From: Hydrangea macrophylla
Lineage: Eukaryota; Streptophyta; Magnoliopsida; Cornales; Hydrangeaceae
Reading direction: 5' to 3'
NCBI GenBank assembly: GCA_033977485.1
Contig: CM066989.1
Span: 96,553,887 to 96,617,886, forward strand
Length of the DNA: 64,000 bases
Below, one piece after another: positions 1-10,066 of this stretch; the stretch's first letter is position 1; the number at the start of each line of letters is the position of its first letter. The notes beneath the pieces are model-generated. The model was given only the letters and a program-made list of their open reading frames with translations. It did not search any database and was not told the origin of the DNA. The translations under genes were made by a program, and so were the position numbers.

Positions 1-978
1 AATTGATATTCCTTCTCCATAAATAAATCAATGCACTCCATGGAATAACAGAATGCATTAACTGCTTATGGTACGTACTGTATGGTGTAAAAAAATATTA
101 CATATATATTTATAATTCTCAATACGTATAGTTAAAGGATCACTTACAAAAACATCCAACAAAATTCAAGTGATCTAGTAAATTTGAATGTCGTCCTAAT
201 GCTAAAGGGACCAAATTATAATATGGGTTATTAAATTTATCCATAATTCAATCCATTTTCACTAAATGGCGCACATAAAGCTAAGTTTTAAGACTAGCCC
301 CACATAAAAGAGTTTAAGTGTTAAAATAACTCCACACACAAAATATACCCTAAAAGAGCTCAAATGTATAATACATTGAAATTAACAACTAGCTAGGATG
401 TGTCATAGAACTTTCTCCATGTTATAAACCATGAATGATGGGGAAGACTATAATCAAGCAAGGCGGTATTGCTTGATGTGACATACTACCCTGTCACGTG
501 TCGACAGAGGGTTTGCTGAAATTTGGCACATTAAATGGACGCTAATCGGTACCCACTAGTTAGTCCAGTTTTTGTACTTTTACAAGTGCATTTGCACCTT
601 CCTCCGAGAAATTTTACCTTCTAAAAATTTATTATTATTAATATTATTTTTAAATTTGTTAATAACTTATAATTTTTGTCTGTACATAGTGTAATAATTG
701 TTGTACCCAAGGTTAAATTTTGTACCTCGACAAGACGAGTAGGTGGAGACTATTTACAAACGTGGTCGAATTTTTGTGGTTGTAAATGAGCCAACTAGTA
801 AAAGTATGTGGAGGCTGTTTACAAAGTTGGTGAAGTATGTGGAGAGAATCCAAAGTTGGTGAACTAGTTGTCTCAAATTGAGAGTGATTTATATCATTTT
901 GATATTTCTAATTTTAAGATTTTACGGGAACAGTCAAATATACTTAAATTATTCAGCTTTTAAGTTCACATTTTATTA
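1..978. other. AT-rich spacer, no gene seen
   Basis: I see no ORF with recognisable protein similarity, no RNA gene and no clear terminal repeats here. The composition is AT-rich intergenic plant DNA. Confidence 0.6.
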
Positions 979-1113
979 AAGGTGATGCTAATGTCAAAGC
1001 ATAAAGTATTAATGTCAAAGTAAAAAGTGTCGCTAAAAAATGTAACGCCACTTAGGTAACTGTCTTTAAAACTTTTAGCGATACTTTCTGTTTTGACATT
1101 AACACTAGTACTT
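979..1113. mobile_element. small MITE with imperfect terminal inverted repeats
   Basis: A 135-bp element. Its left half (AATGTCAAAG and GTCGCTAAAA around 1007-1035) is the imperfect reverse complement of its right half (TTTTAGCGATACTTTC and TTTTGACATT around 1073-1100), so it can fold into one hairpin. TATTA lies on both sides (974-978 and 1114-1118) and would be the target duplication. It carries no coding capacity. The superfamily is uncertain. Confidence 0.55.
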
Positions 1114-1118
1114 TATTA

Positions 1119-1996
1119 AATAAAAAAACTCTCACATATTTTTAATTTTAAAATATATGGATGCCCAATGAATCTAATGATTCCGCTACCCATTAACGGT
1201 CCCCTAGATTTACGAGGCTTGGTTGCATGCATATAGGTTCCTTTGATTTAGAGCCTGACATTTATATGGATCAAGCAATAATTTCAATGGTAGAGCCACA
1301 AACAGCCACAAACACAGCAAAGTTTCACACATTCATAGTTCTTCTTTATCTATGGTTCTTTCTTTGGAAAAGCTTGTAGAACAGCTTCATTTCTACTCAA
1401 ATCTGATCAGTTCTCTTGGATTTTGATTGTAGAAATTGTGGTAGGGTAAAAAAAATTGAACCTAATTCAATGTTTCTTTCGCATATTTTTGGTTCGTAGA
1501 TTTTGTAAGAAAAAAAAAATAGAAACGAAAACAGAAAGAAAATTGGTTCCTCCTACTTTCACTATTACTTAAGTAACATTAAAAAATTTAAAATATGATA
1601 TATTATGAAGGAAGGGAAACGACTCACTGCATTGTAAATATTTAATTTATTTTGCAACTTATATTTCATTTCTTATTTTTCTCATCGTTTTTTTTAACGA
1701 AACGAAAGAAATTTTTTCTCTATTTACTCCTTTCTTTTCTCTCACCAAACCTAAGAACCAAAGAAAGTCTTAAGGACCTATCTGGGTGTGTTTTAAATTA
1801 GGACCGGGTTCAATTTAAGTCCAATTTTTTTTTTTTTTTTATTTTTTTTATCTAGTTCTTTTAATAACAAGGATTGCATTGATCAAACAAAGAACTAGTT
1901 TTAAGAAATCCATTGTAGAATGGACATGAACTCCTCTGTAAAAGATAGGAATACACCAAACGTTAAATTTATATAACTGGTTCGTTTATGAACTAC
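1119..1996. other. AT-rich spacer, no gene seen
   Basis: No recognisable gene or complete repeat. Long A and T runs (around 1510 and 1829) dominate. Confidence 0.55.
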
Positions 1997-2001
1997 ATAA
2001 C

Positions 2002-2526
2002 TGTTGGGATTGTAGAGCCTAATTCCATTGGGGAATGTTTCTATTGGAGAAGGATTCGGAAAACAGGAGGGTCACTCGGGCGGCTTGCCCACGCAGACAT
2101 GGGATGAGGGAGTTCGTCAAAAGGGTCAAAAGTTACTAGAACCTCACCCGCACAGAAGCTCACTCGAACGATGCCCTCTCGAGCTACACGCGCAGATTCG
2201 GTTTTTTTGATTCTTGTTTTGATTAGGAAACTATTTTTGATTAGGAAACTATGTTTGCTTAGAAAACTATTCCGGTTTTTCTGTATTTTCATAAAATAAA
2301 AAAAAATGTCACAAGAGAGATCACTTGTGAGAATCCCTATTGTAACCCTAAAATATAATACAACTCTACAAGGTGTGAACGTAAGTATTATTGGCCGAAC
2401 CACGCAGAAATCTGTGTTTCGATGTGCTTGATTGTTTTCCATATTTTCTTTTACTTATTCGCACTGCACACGATCCGTGTGAGGAAATTTGATTATTCCG
2501 CACTTGTTTGATCAAATTCCCCAACA
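2002..2526 (+). mobile_element. solo LTR of a Ty1/copia-type retrotransposon
   Basis: A 525-bp LTR starting TGTTGGGATTG and ending CCCCAACA. It is flanked by the perfect 5-bp target duplication ATAAC (1997-2001 and 2527-2531), with no primer binding site or internal region on either side. It is therefore a solo LTR left by recombination between the two LTRs of a full element. It is clearly related along its length to the copia 5' LTR at 15936-16529: both have the start GAGCCTAATTCCAT, the middle AACCCTA with a shared stretch after it, and the CACACGATC segment near the end. The small ORFs inside are incidental. Confidence 0.88.
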
Positions 2527-2531
2527 ATAAC

Positions 2532-3048
2532 CGATACTTTGTTTTCCAAAACATCTAAACGAATGATTAGGAATCACTAAAATTTAAGGATTCCCAATAA
2601 AGTGGAACTGTTATAAAGCTGTTAAATAAAATCAATTACACAAAAGGGATATAAAGATTCTAAGTGGTTCAATAAATTGCCCACTCCACTGTACGTGCAG
2701 GGGAGAACATATTTATTATTGCAGAATTTCTACATCTGAGCTCTCACATCACCACTTTGTAGAACTCTCAAACAGTACTTCTATCTAATTCTTCTCTTGC
2801 TTCTCATTGTATAACATTGTGCTCTACTTCGTTGGTAGACTTACATTGGCCAACATCACATTGGAAGAAAAGGAACGTGGAAGAAAATGAACGTTGAATG
2901 GCATTTCGTAAAGGAAGGAAAATGGGTGGAAATCATTATACTCTTGTCTCAAGCCTTTTACTTTTTTGGCAAAAAAAAAATTTTAAAAATAAATAAAAGT
3001 ATTGCTTTCACTTTTCCTCTTTCTCATGTTTTATTAAGCTGTCTCCCA
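2532..3048. other. spacer, no gene seen
   Basis: No coding sequence or repeat boundary that I can support between the solo LTR and the SINE. Confidence 0.5.
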
Positions 3049-3060
3049 TTTTGATACTCA

Positions 3061-3195
3061 ATTTTTTATTTTTTATTTATTTGCACTAAGACAAATGGGG
3101 GGTAGAACTCTCTCACTCCCACAAATCCCCCATGAGACTCTAACCGAAAACACCTTCCGGTGGATAGAAGCTCTTACCACTATGTCATTAATTTG
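3061..3195 (-). mobile_element. tRNA-derived SINE
   Basis: Read on the minus strand, this 135-bp unit has a box A-like block (TAGTGGTAAGAGC) and, about 35 bp downstream, a box B-like block (GGTTAGAGTCTC), the internal polymerase III promoter layout of tRNA-derived SINEs. It ends in an A-rich tail (AAATAAATAAAAAATAAAAA). It is flanked by a 12-bp target duplication with one mismatch: TTTTGATACTCA at 3049-3060 and TTTTAATACTCA at 3196-3207. SINEs are transcribed by polymerase III and mobilised by LINE proteins; this one encodes nothing. The SINE family is not known to me. Confidence 0.62.
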
Positions 3196-3885
3196 TTTTA
3201 ATACTCATTTGTTTTTAATTTGCAGAAATTGTTCATTAATGTTAATTTGAATCAAGAGCTCCAAGAATTAAATCAAGTTTAGTTGATCCTAAGTTAAGCC
3301 AAGTGAAGGAGAAGGAAGAATTTATTGACATCAAGTTTGGTCACCATGGCAAAGTGATTTTAAAAAATGATGTTATTAAAATCTATCTATCTTGCACCTA
3401 AGGATCGTCGACCACACCATGGGTTGCTATTGAGTGGGCATCACCTATGTGGTACTAGTAGGACTACAATTTTATCTTATTTTATTTTATTTTATTTTTG
3501 AATTTTTTAAAAAGGTCAATAAAAAAAAAAAGAGGGTAAAGTACATTTTAAACCCTATAGTTTACACTCAGTGTCAATTTAGTCCCTCTGATTTTAATTT
3601 TGTCAATCTCATCCTTTAAAATTTAAAAATGGTGCAATGTTGTCCGAGCGGAAGTTTCTGTCCAAAAACTAACGGTATAGGGTCATGTGCACATCCCGTG
3701 ACCATGGCTAAAGGGCAATTGTGTCATTACACGTTTCCCTCAAAGAATGAGCTGCACTAATCTAAATGATAGCCAAGTAGGAACCTGAATATATTTTGTA
3801 AAAGCTTGCTTCACTAATCTGAATGAATGAATGCTTGTTTCCCCACACTGGCAGTACACACCTTCCATTCTTCCAATTTCAAGAA

Positions 3886-3935
<50 letters not shown>
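3886..3935. repeat. (CT)n microsatellite
   Basis: About 50 bp of nearly pure CT dinucleotide repeat, with one TTT interruption. The open frame across it (82 codons from 3823) is a by-product of the repeat. Confidence 0.95.
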
Positions 3936-3938
<3 letters not shown>

Positions 3939-3970
3939 CAAACTAAGCCATAGTTTTTTCGTAATGAGAG

Positions 3971-4635
3971 CAGGGCCGGCCTTGAGCTTTAGGGGCTCAA
4001 AGCAAACTTTTGAAATGGGGCCCGGGGCTATACAGGTGTTCAGGGGCAGTGCCCCCGATAATTTTTTTTGAAGTCTACGTATACATAATTATGCGTATAT
4101 ATTGGTTTTTAATGTCACATTGCAAAATATTCTAACAACTTGCAGCATAATTAAATATTTATTTGAACAACCAATAATTTGAAACCAAGCTATAAATTGA
4201 AAACAACTTACAATTGGAGGGTTTGTTTGGGCTAAACTAAAAGGAATGGGGGGAATTGAGAAAAACCTAATTTTCTTACATTTTTTCAGTACACTGATTT
4301 TTTTTTAATTTATTTTTAAGTGTATCCCACTATGAGTTGATCAATTAGTATTTTTTTTAATAGTAAAATAAATTATAGTCTTATTATCTCCAGCAAAAAA
4401 ATATAGTCTTATTCTAGAGGGTTTGTTTGGGCTTAGCTTTGTAGTTTTATATGTGAAAATTTTGGGTCATTTTAGTTTGGGTTGGGGCCTTTATTAGGCT
4501 AGGTTATAGTTAATTTTTTATAAGGGCCCAATATAGAAATACAAAGTTAGTACCAAAAATGGAGCCATTAAATTAGCTAAATATCTGGGGGCCAAAAGCG
4601 GCCACTTTGCCGGCTTTTCCCCAGGGCCTACCCTG
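3971..4635. mobile_element. non-autonomous hAT element nested in the long-TIR element
   Basis: It starts CAGGGCCGGCC and ends CAGGGCCTACCCTG, giving hAT-like CAGGG/CCCTG termini. It is flanked by a perfect 8-bp target duplication AATGAGAG (3963-3970 and 4636-4643), the hAT hallmark. The 665-bp interior has no ORF of interest. It shares the block after the GCCCC segment (ATTTTTTT followed by GTCTACGTATACATAATT) with the hAT element at 12101-12725, so both belong to one family. Confidence 0.85.
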
Positions 4636-4917
4636 AATGAGAGGTAAGGGGTTATTCATATATGTTGACTGTACGTATAAGAATCACATGTGGTGCAACT
4701 CATTTTTGGAGGGAAACGTGTAATGACACATTTGCCCTTTAGCCATGGTCACGGGATGTGCACATGATCCTATGCCGTTAGTTTTTTGGATGGAAACTTC
4801 CGCTCGGACAACATTGCACCATTTTTAAATTTTAAAGGATGAGATTGACAAAATTAAAAACAGAGGGACCAAATTGACACTAAGAATAAACTACATGATT
4901 TAAAATGTACTTTACCC

Positions 4918-5816
4918 AAAAAAAAAATTTATGATGCTATCAGTGCCATGCTACCCATCCTGCCAACAGCACTAGGCAACTTGAGTATCCGAGCCCCTTG
5001 GTGTCTCACTGTCTCTCCTCCACGTGATAGGAGAAACCCTCAATTAAAGGTGAGGTGCCCTTTTCAATGGAAACCTTCCCACACCTTTACCAACACGGCA
5101 TCTACAGTCAATGACACCGACGTAAAATAACATATGACATCATCACATGTGATATTTTTTTAGGTATAATTACTTTAATACCCCTGAACTATGACCCAAT
5201 TTTAACTCACAAGTCACACCTCTAAATTATTTTTCCCAGAAGATGCACTCCCTCAGGTATTTATTTTATACACCCAACTGCCACAATTCTAGGGAATTAT
5301 CACCCAATATCCATATATTTTTTTTAATATCACTCATATATTAGACCGAGCCCTTACTAGTTTGTAGGTAGTTCTTGTTAGTGGTTGAGTTGATTTGGTA
5401 CTTGATGTAGTGTGGTCCCCACTATTAGAATTGTTTCTTAATCTCCAACTTGAATGATTATTGTTGATTTAAGAAATTGTTATGTACACTCGTGTATTTG
5501 TTATGTACATCCAAATTATTTTACTCATTTTTCTTTTATAAATTCCCACTTTTATAAAGTTGAACGGTGTACATAACAAAATTAACGATGTACATAACAA
5601 TTCCCTTAATTTATCCAAAATCACTTGTGTGATTTATCCTCGGAGGTTAAGGGCTTAAGGCTCTGCAAAGTCGCCTATTTGGAGGTCTATTTTCTTGAAA
5701 TTGAACCACAAACGTGTACTTTTCTTTCCTATTTTCTCATCTAATTTTCTTATTAGCCAACTAAAGAGAAAGTTTTCATTTATATGTATATATCTACATA
5801 TATATATACAGTCAGG
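4918..5816. other. spacer, no gene seen
   Basis: No protein-coding region or complete repeat that I can support. A block near 5165 (ATAATTACTTTAATACCC) looks like one end of a repeat, but I found no partner end. Confidence 0.45.
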
Positions 5817-5980
5817 CTCTAAGAAGGACGCTCTCTTTTTATTAAAGAGAGGGCTTTTGTTTTGACCGTTAGATCGTATTTAAAAATTATAAAATGACAA
5901 CACTGTTCTTAATGAAAATACGATCTGACGGCTAAAACAGAGGTCCTCTCTTTAATAAAAAGAGGGAACCCTCTTTAGAG
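5817..5980. mobile_element. palindromic MITE
   Basis: About 164 bp with long inverted arms. CTCTAAGAAGG, CTCTTTTTATTAAAGAG and GACCGTTAGATCGTATTT on the left match AAATACGATCTGACGG, CTCTTTAATAAAAAGAG and CTCTTTAGAG on the right. It sits between two TA-rich microsatellite tracts (about 5785-5810 and 5985-6020), which fits a TA target but hides the exact duplication. Noncoding. Confidence 0.6.
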
Positions 5981-5986
5981 AATTTT

Positions 5987-6019
<33 letters not shown>

Positions 6020-7744
6020 TTTGTTTTTTTTCTCGTTAAATCGAAGAACCGACAAATCCTTAACTTATGGGTGGTAGTTTCCATAAAAAATGTGGGTGTA
6101 CATGGCTGAATCCCAAATAAATTCCTCTTAATTTCTAGGTCCCTAGAGTAGCTTATGTGCTGTCATGGCAATTGCTTATGTTCAAATCCAAATTCTTTCA
6201 TGTTCGAAGCATAAAGAATTTCGACATACAACTTTTCAAAACTTCCACATCCAACTTTTCAAAACTTCATTGGAAAATTTGAATCTAGGGAAGAATATTC
6301 CATTTTGCGGACGCAAATTTTTTATTTTTTATTTAAATATGTAAGCTTAAAGGTTTACACCAAAATTCACATTGATTTGGAAAAATCTTTAACATACTAA
6401 AAACGTTGGGTGTAACGAGATGAGTGTAAGATTTATTTTGGAAATGAAATGGTGGGTGTAGAAAGATGAAAATTAGGGTTATTAAGGAAATCAAAGATAG
6501 GAGTAAAGAGTGAATTGTTTTAACTTAAATTCGATTGGTGGGTGTAGATTGAATTTTCTACAAAATTTTTTTACTTTTTTCCTTGTAGTGGAGGTGGTAG
6601 ACCCTTCCATCTTTTGACCATCAAAAGTTAAAAGAGCTACAATGCCATTCAAATTTTTATCTGAAAGTAGTTCTCAACACGATTGTTTGCACGTAAAATA
6701 TATATTTTTGTTACCTGAACGACTATTTGAAACATTTGGTCAATAGGACTAGTCATGCCGAAAGAATGTTGCAAATTCATACTAAAAGGGGCTTTGCATT
6801 TTCAGACTAATTGGTCAAAAATGATTATAACCTTGACTGATATGGCTTTAATTAGAAGCCATCGAACACAGGAGTCATTGGCTCAATGGTCTTAATTGCC
6901 TTGAGCTCATCAGCCTCAATGGCCTTTGACTTTGTCTGCATCTTGAAATATGGTTTGGAAATGGTCAAGCGATAAGATCTACTGTATGAATGGTAGGTGC
7001 ATGGTCCTTTAGTGAGTTTTGGTTAGCTGAAAAGTATCAAATGCTTGGCTTTGTGATTTCAAAACCCAAGATGGTTGGGGCCCTTGGATTTGTCACTTCA
7101 TGAATTGAGGCATCGGCAAAATCATTTACTTTTGAATTCTTCTCGGAACAAATGAGTTCAGTCATACCTTGTTTGGCATCTCACATGCCTACTTTAATGG
7201 ATGTGGGGCCCACCTATTTTTGACTTATGTAAGAATTTGAGACTTTGGGCATATATCATTTTCAGTATACCACGCCACCACCGATCGGATTAGACCCATC
7301 GGTCTCTCTTTTTATTGTGTGATATATTCAATGTATTAAACTATGTGAGCCTAGGAACAACTACAAGGTTCAGGGCAATTCTGTAGTGGAGCGGGGCAGT
7401 TTTGCTCCACGTGAAGCACAACAAAGGAGAGTCATTGGATGAGAAGAGGAGTTCATCAATAAGTGACAAGTGTCCTAAGTGGGTTTGGAAAGTTTCAAAC
7501 ATTGCTTACCTACTAACGCCTAAACCAGTTGCCCACCAACTGTAGGGAAAAAAAAAAGGGCAAATTACATTGACCTCCTTGAGGTAAATGATAATTACAG
7601 TAACCTCCCCACTAGTTTGGAAAATACACTCATCTCTCCTCTACCTACAGTTTGTGTGTAAGATTACCAATTTACTTCTTATCTCCTTATATATCTATAT
7701 ATGTGTGTGTGTGCGTGTGTGTGTGTCCCCGCGCGCGCGCGTGT
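5981..7744. other. spacer with microsatellites, no gene seen
   Basis: AT-rich intergenic sequence with an (AT)n tract at the left and a (TG)n/(CG)n tract at about 7700-7743. I see no protein-coding gene. Confidence 0.5.
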
Positions 7745-7860
7745 ATTAGGTAAAATTATATACACATTAGCAAATTTTACAGATTTAGATTTATAGTATT
7801 TAGCCCTAACTTTATAAACATTTGCAGTTCGAAAAAAAATAAATTAATAAATTAAAGAGT

Positions 7861-8010
7861 AATGCTATGCTTCCCAAATTTCTTTTCCAAAAGTGTTTCA
7901 CGACACATGTGACAGTGAACCCAGATGATTTTGATTGGTTGATGTTAAAGTAATTTCACAGTGGTCCCACTTCAATATCATTTGCGATGAAATTTGGGAA
8001 GCATAGCATT
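7861..8010. mobile_element. palindromic MITE, family member 1
   Basis: 150 bp ending in 21-bp inverted repeats: AATGCTATGCTTCCCAAATT at the left and its complement ending GCATAGCATT at the right. The interior (CCAATCAAAAT-type block read on the minus strand, GTGGGACCAC) is shared with the element at 8169-8520. This uninterrupted copy acts as an empty-site reference for the insertion inside that second copy. Confidence 0.65.
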
Positions 8011-8168
8011 AATTAACCATTTTGAGTAATTAATATAATATGCTTCCCCAATTTTCATCCCAAATGAAAATTTAAAAATTTACAATTTTTATGGATTTAG
8101 TTTTTTAATATTAAGCCATTAACTTTTTAGACCAAGTAATAGGTGAAAGATATTAGAACATTTATTTA

Positions 8169-8520
8169 GAGTAATGTTATGCTTCCCAAATTTTAATCCC
8201 AAAAGATGTTGAAGTGGGACCATTGTGGAACCACTTTAGCATTAGAGAGCATTTTTGCTCACCCAAAAAACGGTTCACCAATGCTCACCACCCAAGCATC
8301 CCATTGGCCAATGCAGTGGGACCCAGTGGCCAACAAATGATGTTTAATCTTGGGTCCCCCTGCATTGGTCAATGAGATGCTTGGGTGAGCATTGGTGAAC
8401 CATTTTTTAGATAAGCAAAAGTATTTTCTTAACATTAACCAATCAAAATCAACTTGGTCCACTGCCACATGTGTTAAAAAACACTTTTGGGAAAAAATTT
8501 TGGTAAGCATAACATTACTC
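8169..8520. mobile_element. palindromic MITE, family member 2, interrupted
   Basis: The same family as 7861-8010 with ends GAGTAATGTTATGC and GCATAACATTACTC. It is longer because a 184-bp element has inserted at 8245-8428. Outside the insert, the two copies align in inverted orientation across the GTGGGACCA and AACCAATCAAAATC blocks. Confidence 0.65.
8245..8428. mobile_element. Mutator-like MITE nested in a MITE
   Basis: 184 bp starting GAGAGCATTTTTGC and ending GCAAAAGTATTTTC, with arms that pair through most of the length (TTCACCAATGCTCACC with its complement, CATTGGCCAATGCA with TGCATTGGTCAATG). It is flanked by a 9-bp duplication with one mismatch: TTAGCATTA at 8236-8244 and TTAACATTA at 8429-8437. 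A 9-bp duplication is the Mutator-like signature. Removing insert plus one duplication restores the sequence of the sister MITE at 7861-8010. Confidence 0.7.
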
Positions 8521-8640
8521 TTTTATTTTTAAATTTTTATAAAGATATTTTTTTCGAATGGCAAATTTGTATAAAGTTAGGGCTAAATACTATAAATCTA
8601 ATTTTGTAAAATTTGCTAATGTATATATAATTTTATCTAA

Positions 8641-8692
8641 TGCGCGACACACACAAACAAACAAACAAACACACACACACACACACACACAA
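8641..8692. repeat. (CA)n/(CAAA)n microsatellite
   Basis: Simple repeat of ACACACA and AAACAAAC units directly right of the palindromic element. A second short copy of AAAATTTTATCTAATGCGCG follows at about 8692-8710. Confidence 0.85.
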
Positions 8693-8742
8693 AATTTTAT
8701 CTAATGCGCGCTAGCGCACACAACCAGTAACTTTTTTTTTAG

Positions 8743-9075
8743 TTAGGAACATTTGAACTTTCTTAAGAAACAATTGGACCTTAGTAAAGAACATTTGGAC
8801 TTTCTTAAGAAACAATTGGACTTTCTTCAGAACCATTTGGACTTTTGTAAGGAACATTTGGACTTTCTTAAGAAACATTTGGACTTTAGTAAGGAACGTT
8901 TGGACTTTTTTAAGAAACATTTGGACCTTAGTAAGGAACATTTAGACTTTCTTAAAAACATTTGGACTTTTTTCAGAACCATTTGGATTTTTGTAAGGAA
9001 CATTTGGTATATCTTCAGAACTATTTAGACTTTTGTAAGGAACATTTGGTACCTTATTAAGAAAAAGTTGAACTT
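8743..9075 (+). repeat. 21-bp tandem repeat array, plus orientation
   Basis: About fifteen copies of a 21-bp unit built on ACATTTGGACTTT, alternating between a TTAAGAA and a GTAAGGA linker. Because the unit is exactly seven codons and lacks stops in several frames, it stays open on both strands and gives heptad peptides of the type KKHLDFS or NIWTFLR. The same unit forms the 3' half of the ORF at 9458-10051 and reappears in the opposite orientation at 10717-11475. Confidence 0.85.
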
Positions 9076-9108
9076 TCTTGAGAAACTCATTATTTTTTAT
9101 ATGTCGGT

Positions 9109-9322
9109 GACTAGTCTGCACCGCCCTATTGATTAAGGCTAGTTACTGCTCAGTCAAATGACTAGTATCTACTGCCCTATTGATTAAAACTATTCACTGC
9201 TCAGTCAATGACTAGTCTGTACCGCCCTATTGATTAAGGCTAGTCACTGCTCAATCAAATGACTAGTATGTACTGCCCTATTGACTAAGGCTAGTCACTG
9301 CTCAGTTAATAACTAGTCTACA
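9109..9322 (+). repeat. about 51-bp tandem repeat, four copies
   Basis: Four successive copies of a unit beginning GACTAGTCTG, with ACCGCCCTATTGATTAAGGC in the middle and CTGCTCAGTCAA at the end, followed by a partial fifth start. Alternate copies are more alike (GTCTG versus GTATC/GTATG), which suggests growth by a dimer of about 102 bp. It lies between the 21-bp array and the ORF at 9458. Function unknown. Confidence 0.8.
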
Positions 9323-9457
9323 CCCGTGAAATGCATCTATCAAACCCGGGAACCACATTCACGGGTCCGTGGTCAATATAAACAACAAATTACACCCTAT
9401 AAAAAGTAGTAAGTTGAATGGGAAGATTACTTTTTTACTAACTCAGATCACGTTACG

Positions 9458-10051
9458 ATGACTAGAGGTGTAGGAAGAGGAAGGGGGAGAGGTGCAGGAA
9501 GAGGAAGGGAAAATTATTTAGCGTTACATTGGCAAATAGTTGTATCTTACGTAGATCATACTGGTCAGATGTGGTGTGGAGAAAAACGTCTTTTTCTCAA
9601 TGAACCCATTAATACCCATGTGCCACTATTAAGTCACGGGCATGTTTTCATCGGTGAAGCCCAATCTCGCCTGCTACCAAGTTGGCTTGTTAATAATCAT
9701 TTACTGAGATGGCCAAACTTGGTCAATAGAAGGCGTGACGCCGAGGTTTATTGTCGTTGGCATAGATTACGAGTACCCAATGCTCGCTCTGCTGACATGG
9801 TGCAAAATCCTGATATGGACTTTAATAAGGAACATTTGGACTTTCTTAAGAAGCATTTGGACTTTATTAACGAACATTTGGACTTTCTTAAGAAACATTT
9901 GGACTTTAGTAAGGAACATTTGGACTTTCTTCAGCAACATTTGGACTTTAGTAAGGAACATTTGGACCATAGTAAGGAACATTTGGACTTTCGTAAGATT
10001 TATTTGGACTTTATTAAGAAACACTTGGACATTTGTAAGGAACTTTATTAA
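9458..10051 (+). CDS. hypothetical 197-residue protein: RG-rich start and heptad-repeat tail
   Basis: I do not recognise a family. The ORF starts at an ATG with a good purine context. Residues 4-18 are an RG-rich stretch (GVGRGRGRGAGRGR), a composition seen in RNA-binding proteins. Residues 19 to about 118 are a non-repetitive region with several Trp, Cys and His residues. From about residue 119 to 195 the sequence is a run of 7-residue repeats of the type KEHLDFL/KKHLDFS, made by the 21-bp DNA repeat, which would form an amphipathic helix or coiled coil. There is a TATA-like CCTATAAAAAG at about 9395, some 60 bp upstream of the ATG. The tail may only be noncoding repeat running through the frame. 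The non-repetitive hundred residues are what argue for a real or once-real gene. Confidence 0.35.
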   Translation: MTRGVGRGRGRGAGRGRENYLALHWQIVVSYVDHTGQMWCGEKRLFLNEPINTHVPLLSHGHVFIGEAQSRLLPSWLVNNHLLRWPNLVNRRRDAEVYCRWHRLRVPNARSADMVQNPDMDFNKEHLDFLKKHLDFINEHLDFLKKHLDFSKEHLDFLQQHLDFSKEHLDHSKEHLDFRKIYLDFIKKHLDICKELY

Positions 10052-10066
10052 GAAACACTTGGACGT
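9820..10066 (+). repeat. 21-bp tandem repeat array, second block
   Basis: About eleven copies of the same ACATTTGGACTTT unit as at 8743-9075, forming the end of the ORF at 9458-10051. The two blocks are 745 bp apart, with the 51-bp repeat and the non-repetitive part of the ORF between them. Confidence 0.85.

Larger units (their letters stand above)
3534..4917. mobile_element. non-autonomous element with about 230-bp terminal inverted repeats
   Basis: The left arm from 3534 (GGGTAAAGTACATTTTA) is the imperfect reverse complement of the right arm ending at 4917 (TAAAATGTACTTTACCC). Similarity runs inward about 230 bp to GGGAAACGTG-type sequence near 3735 and 4712. Such long arms are usual for Mutator-like elements. 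Poly-A flanks on both sides make a 9-bp duplication plausible but not provable. The interior holds a CT microsatellite and a later hAT insertion, and no transposase is present. Confidence 0.65.
7745..8642. mobile_element. large palindromic element holding nested MITEs
   Basis: The left arm (about 7745-7838) and right arm (about 8548-8642) are reverse complements over roughly 95 bp: GGTAAAATTATATACACATT pairs with AATGTATATATAATTTTATC, and TATTTAGCCCTAACTTTATA pairs with TATAAAGTTAGGGCTAAATA. Between them lie at least three further palindromic units. Both outer ends abut GCGCG and TG/AC microsatellites. It carries no coding sequence. Confidence 0.6.

Noticed and set aside
8711..9028. Possible proteins on both strands over the 21-bp array
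   Set aside because: The unit lacks stops in several frames on both strands, so open frames are automatic. Only 9458-10051 has a non-repetitive portion.
8743..10066. CRISPR-like look of regular 21-bp repeats
   Set aside because: Units are contiguous with no unique spacers, and the setting is a plant nuclear genome.
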